NCBI RefSeq assembly: GCF_014650115.1
Contig: NZ_BMUI01000007.1
Location: 248,001-312,000 of the forward strand
Reading direction: 5' to 3'
Source: Streptomyces olivaceoviridis
Lineage (GTDB): Bacteria > Actinomycetota > Actinomycetes > Streptomycetales > Streptomycetaceae
Length of the DNA stretch: 64,000 bases
In this document: positions 63,728 through 64,000 of the stretch, piece by piece
Numbering within the stretch: the stretch's first letter is position 1
Layout: every line of letters starts with the position of its first letter
The notes under the pieces: generated by a model
What the model saw: only the letters and a program-made list of their open reading frames with translations
Databases searched by the model: none
What the model was told of the DNA's origin: nothing
Program-made: the position numbers and the translations under genes

Positions 63728-64000
63728 CTAGTACGTGCTCCTCAGTGCCTGTTCCAGGATCGCCGCGCCCTCCTCGGCCTCGGCGACCGTCAGCGACAGC
63801 GGCGGGCTGATCCGCAGGGCGCTGGTGTCGTGCCCGCCGCCCTTGCCGAGGAGCAGCCCGCCCTCCCGGGCCGCCTCCAGCACCGCCGCGACGGCCTGCG
63901 GGTCGGCCTCGTCCGTGCCCGGTCTGACCAGCTCGACGCCGATCATCAGCCCGCGTCCGCGCACCTCCCGCACCCCGGGCAGCTGCGCGCCGACCGCCCG
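63728..64000 (-). CDS. Class III aminotransferase, C-terminal 90 codons (cut by window edge)
   Basis: The frame enters the window as RAVGAQLPGVREVRGRGLMIGVEL and ends in a TAG at 63728-63730. VRGRGLMIGVEL and LRISPPLSLTVAEAEEG are the standard C-terminal elements of class III, PLP-dependent omega-amino acid aminotransferases (4-aminobutyrate/beta-alanine:pyruvate type). The active-site lysine lies outside the window. In the operon it would transaminate beta-alanine made by the hydantoinase and amidohydrolase. Confidence 0.88.
   Translation of the reverse strand, partial: RAVGAQLPGVREVRGRGLMIGVELVRPGTDEADPQAVAAVLEAAREGGLLLGKGGGHDTSALRISPPLSLTVAEAEEGAAILEQALRSTY

Overview
The window is a chromosomal segment of a Streptomyces-like actinomycete. 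The evidence is uniformly very high G+C coding sequence, GTG/TTG starts, many ATGA/GTGA start-stop overlaps, and an ethylmalonyl-CoA operon followed by psd-pssA in the order I remember from S. coelicolor (about SCO6467-SCO6475; recalled, not searched). I see no rRNA, tRNA, CRISPR array, transposase or integrase. The two ends cut genes: an M55 aminopeptidase at the left and a class III aminotransferase at the right.

Region 1 (1-11129), mixed housekeeping and signalling: methyltransferase; a PAS-GAF-SpoIIE phosphatase-HATPase gene broken by a 4-bp GGCC duplication; a DHA2 drug-efflux-type MFS protein carrying three carboxypeptidase-regulatory-like repeats; a polyketide-cyclase-like protein divergent from an Rv2578c-type radical SAM gene with a perfect LexA-type box in its promoter; a secreted S33 peptidase; RidA, GNAT and HEAT-repeat proteins.

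Region 2 (11160-22502), ethylmalonyl-CoA pathway and phosphatidylethanolamine synthesis: a tandem-fused 3-hydroxyacyl-CoA dehydrogenase, a TetR regulator, then ccr-meaA-mcl-mch-mcd as one tightly packed operon, then psd-pssA. The operon leader carries two perfect palindromes two helical turns apart. Ccr makes ethylmalonyl-CoA, MeaA rearranges it, the acyl-CoA dehydrogenase gives mesaconyl-CoA, the MaoC hydratase gives methylmalyl-CoA, and the lyase releases glyoxylate and propionyl-CoA.

Region 3 (22524-37875), accessory metabolism: glycerate kinase; a scattered NAD/ADP-ribose set (ADP-ribosylglycohydrolase, Nudix, Sir2, macrodomain); an alkylation-repair pair (Ogt and an Ada-AlkA fusion); a MTHFR homologue; a flavin amine-oxidase-like protein; inositol monophosphatase; a gamma-glutamyltransferase homologue; a short MerR protein; a lipoate ligase; a DUF3558-like lipoprotein.

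Region 4 (38006-57037) is the unusual part, a dense signalling/conflict-like locus. A leftward operon runs kinase -> coiled-coil protein -> ClpB-like AAA ATPase -> FHA protein. A macrodomain gene diverges from the kinase and converges with a small radical SAM activase-like gene. A rightward set encodes an unknown protein, a vWA-like lipoprotein and a four-helix membrane protein. A leftward, translationally coupled operon runs 1403-aa CHAT protease -> MbcA/ParS-type antitoxin-like protein -> RES NAD+-phosphorylase-like toxin. A zinc-ribbon and a membrane protein diverge from the CHAT gene. Phospho-signalling (kinase/FHA), AAA remodelling, proteolysis (CHAT), NAD+ attack (RES) and ADP-ribose binding (macro) in one place suggest a regulated stress or defence system. 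This is the best candidate for an undescribed system here.

Region 5 (57052-64000), reductive pyrimidine/hydantoin catabolism: NCS1 permease, F420-dependent LLM oxidoreductase, dihydropyrimidinase, beta-ureidopropionase-like amidohydrolase, PucR regulator and class III aminotransferase. No recognisable dihydropyrimidine dehydrogenase is present.
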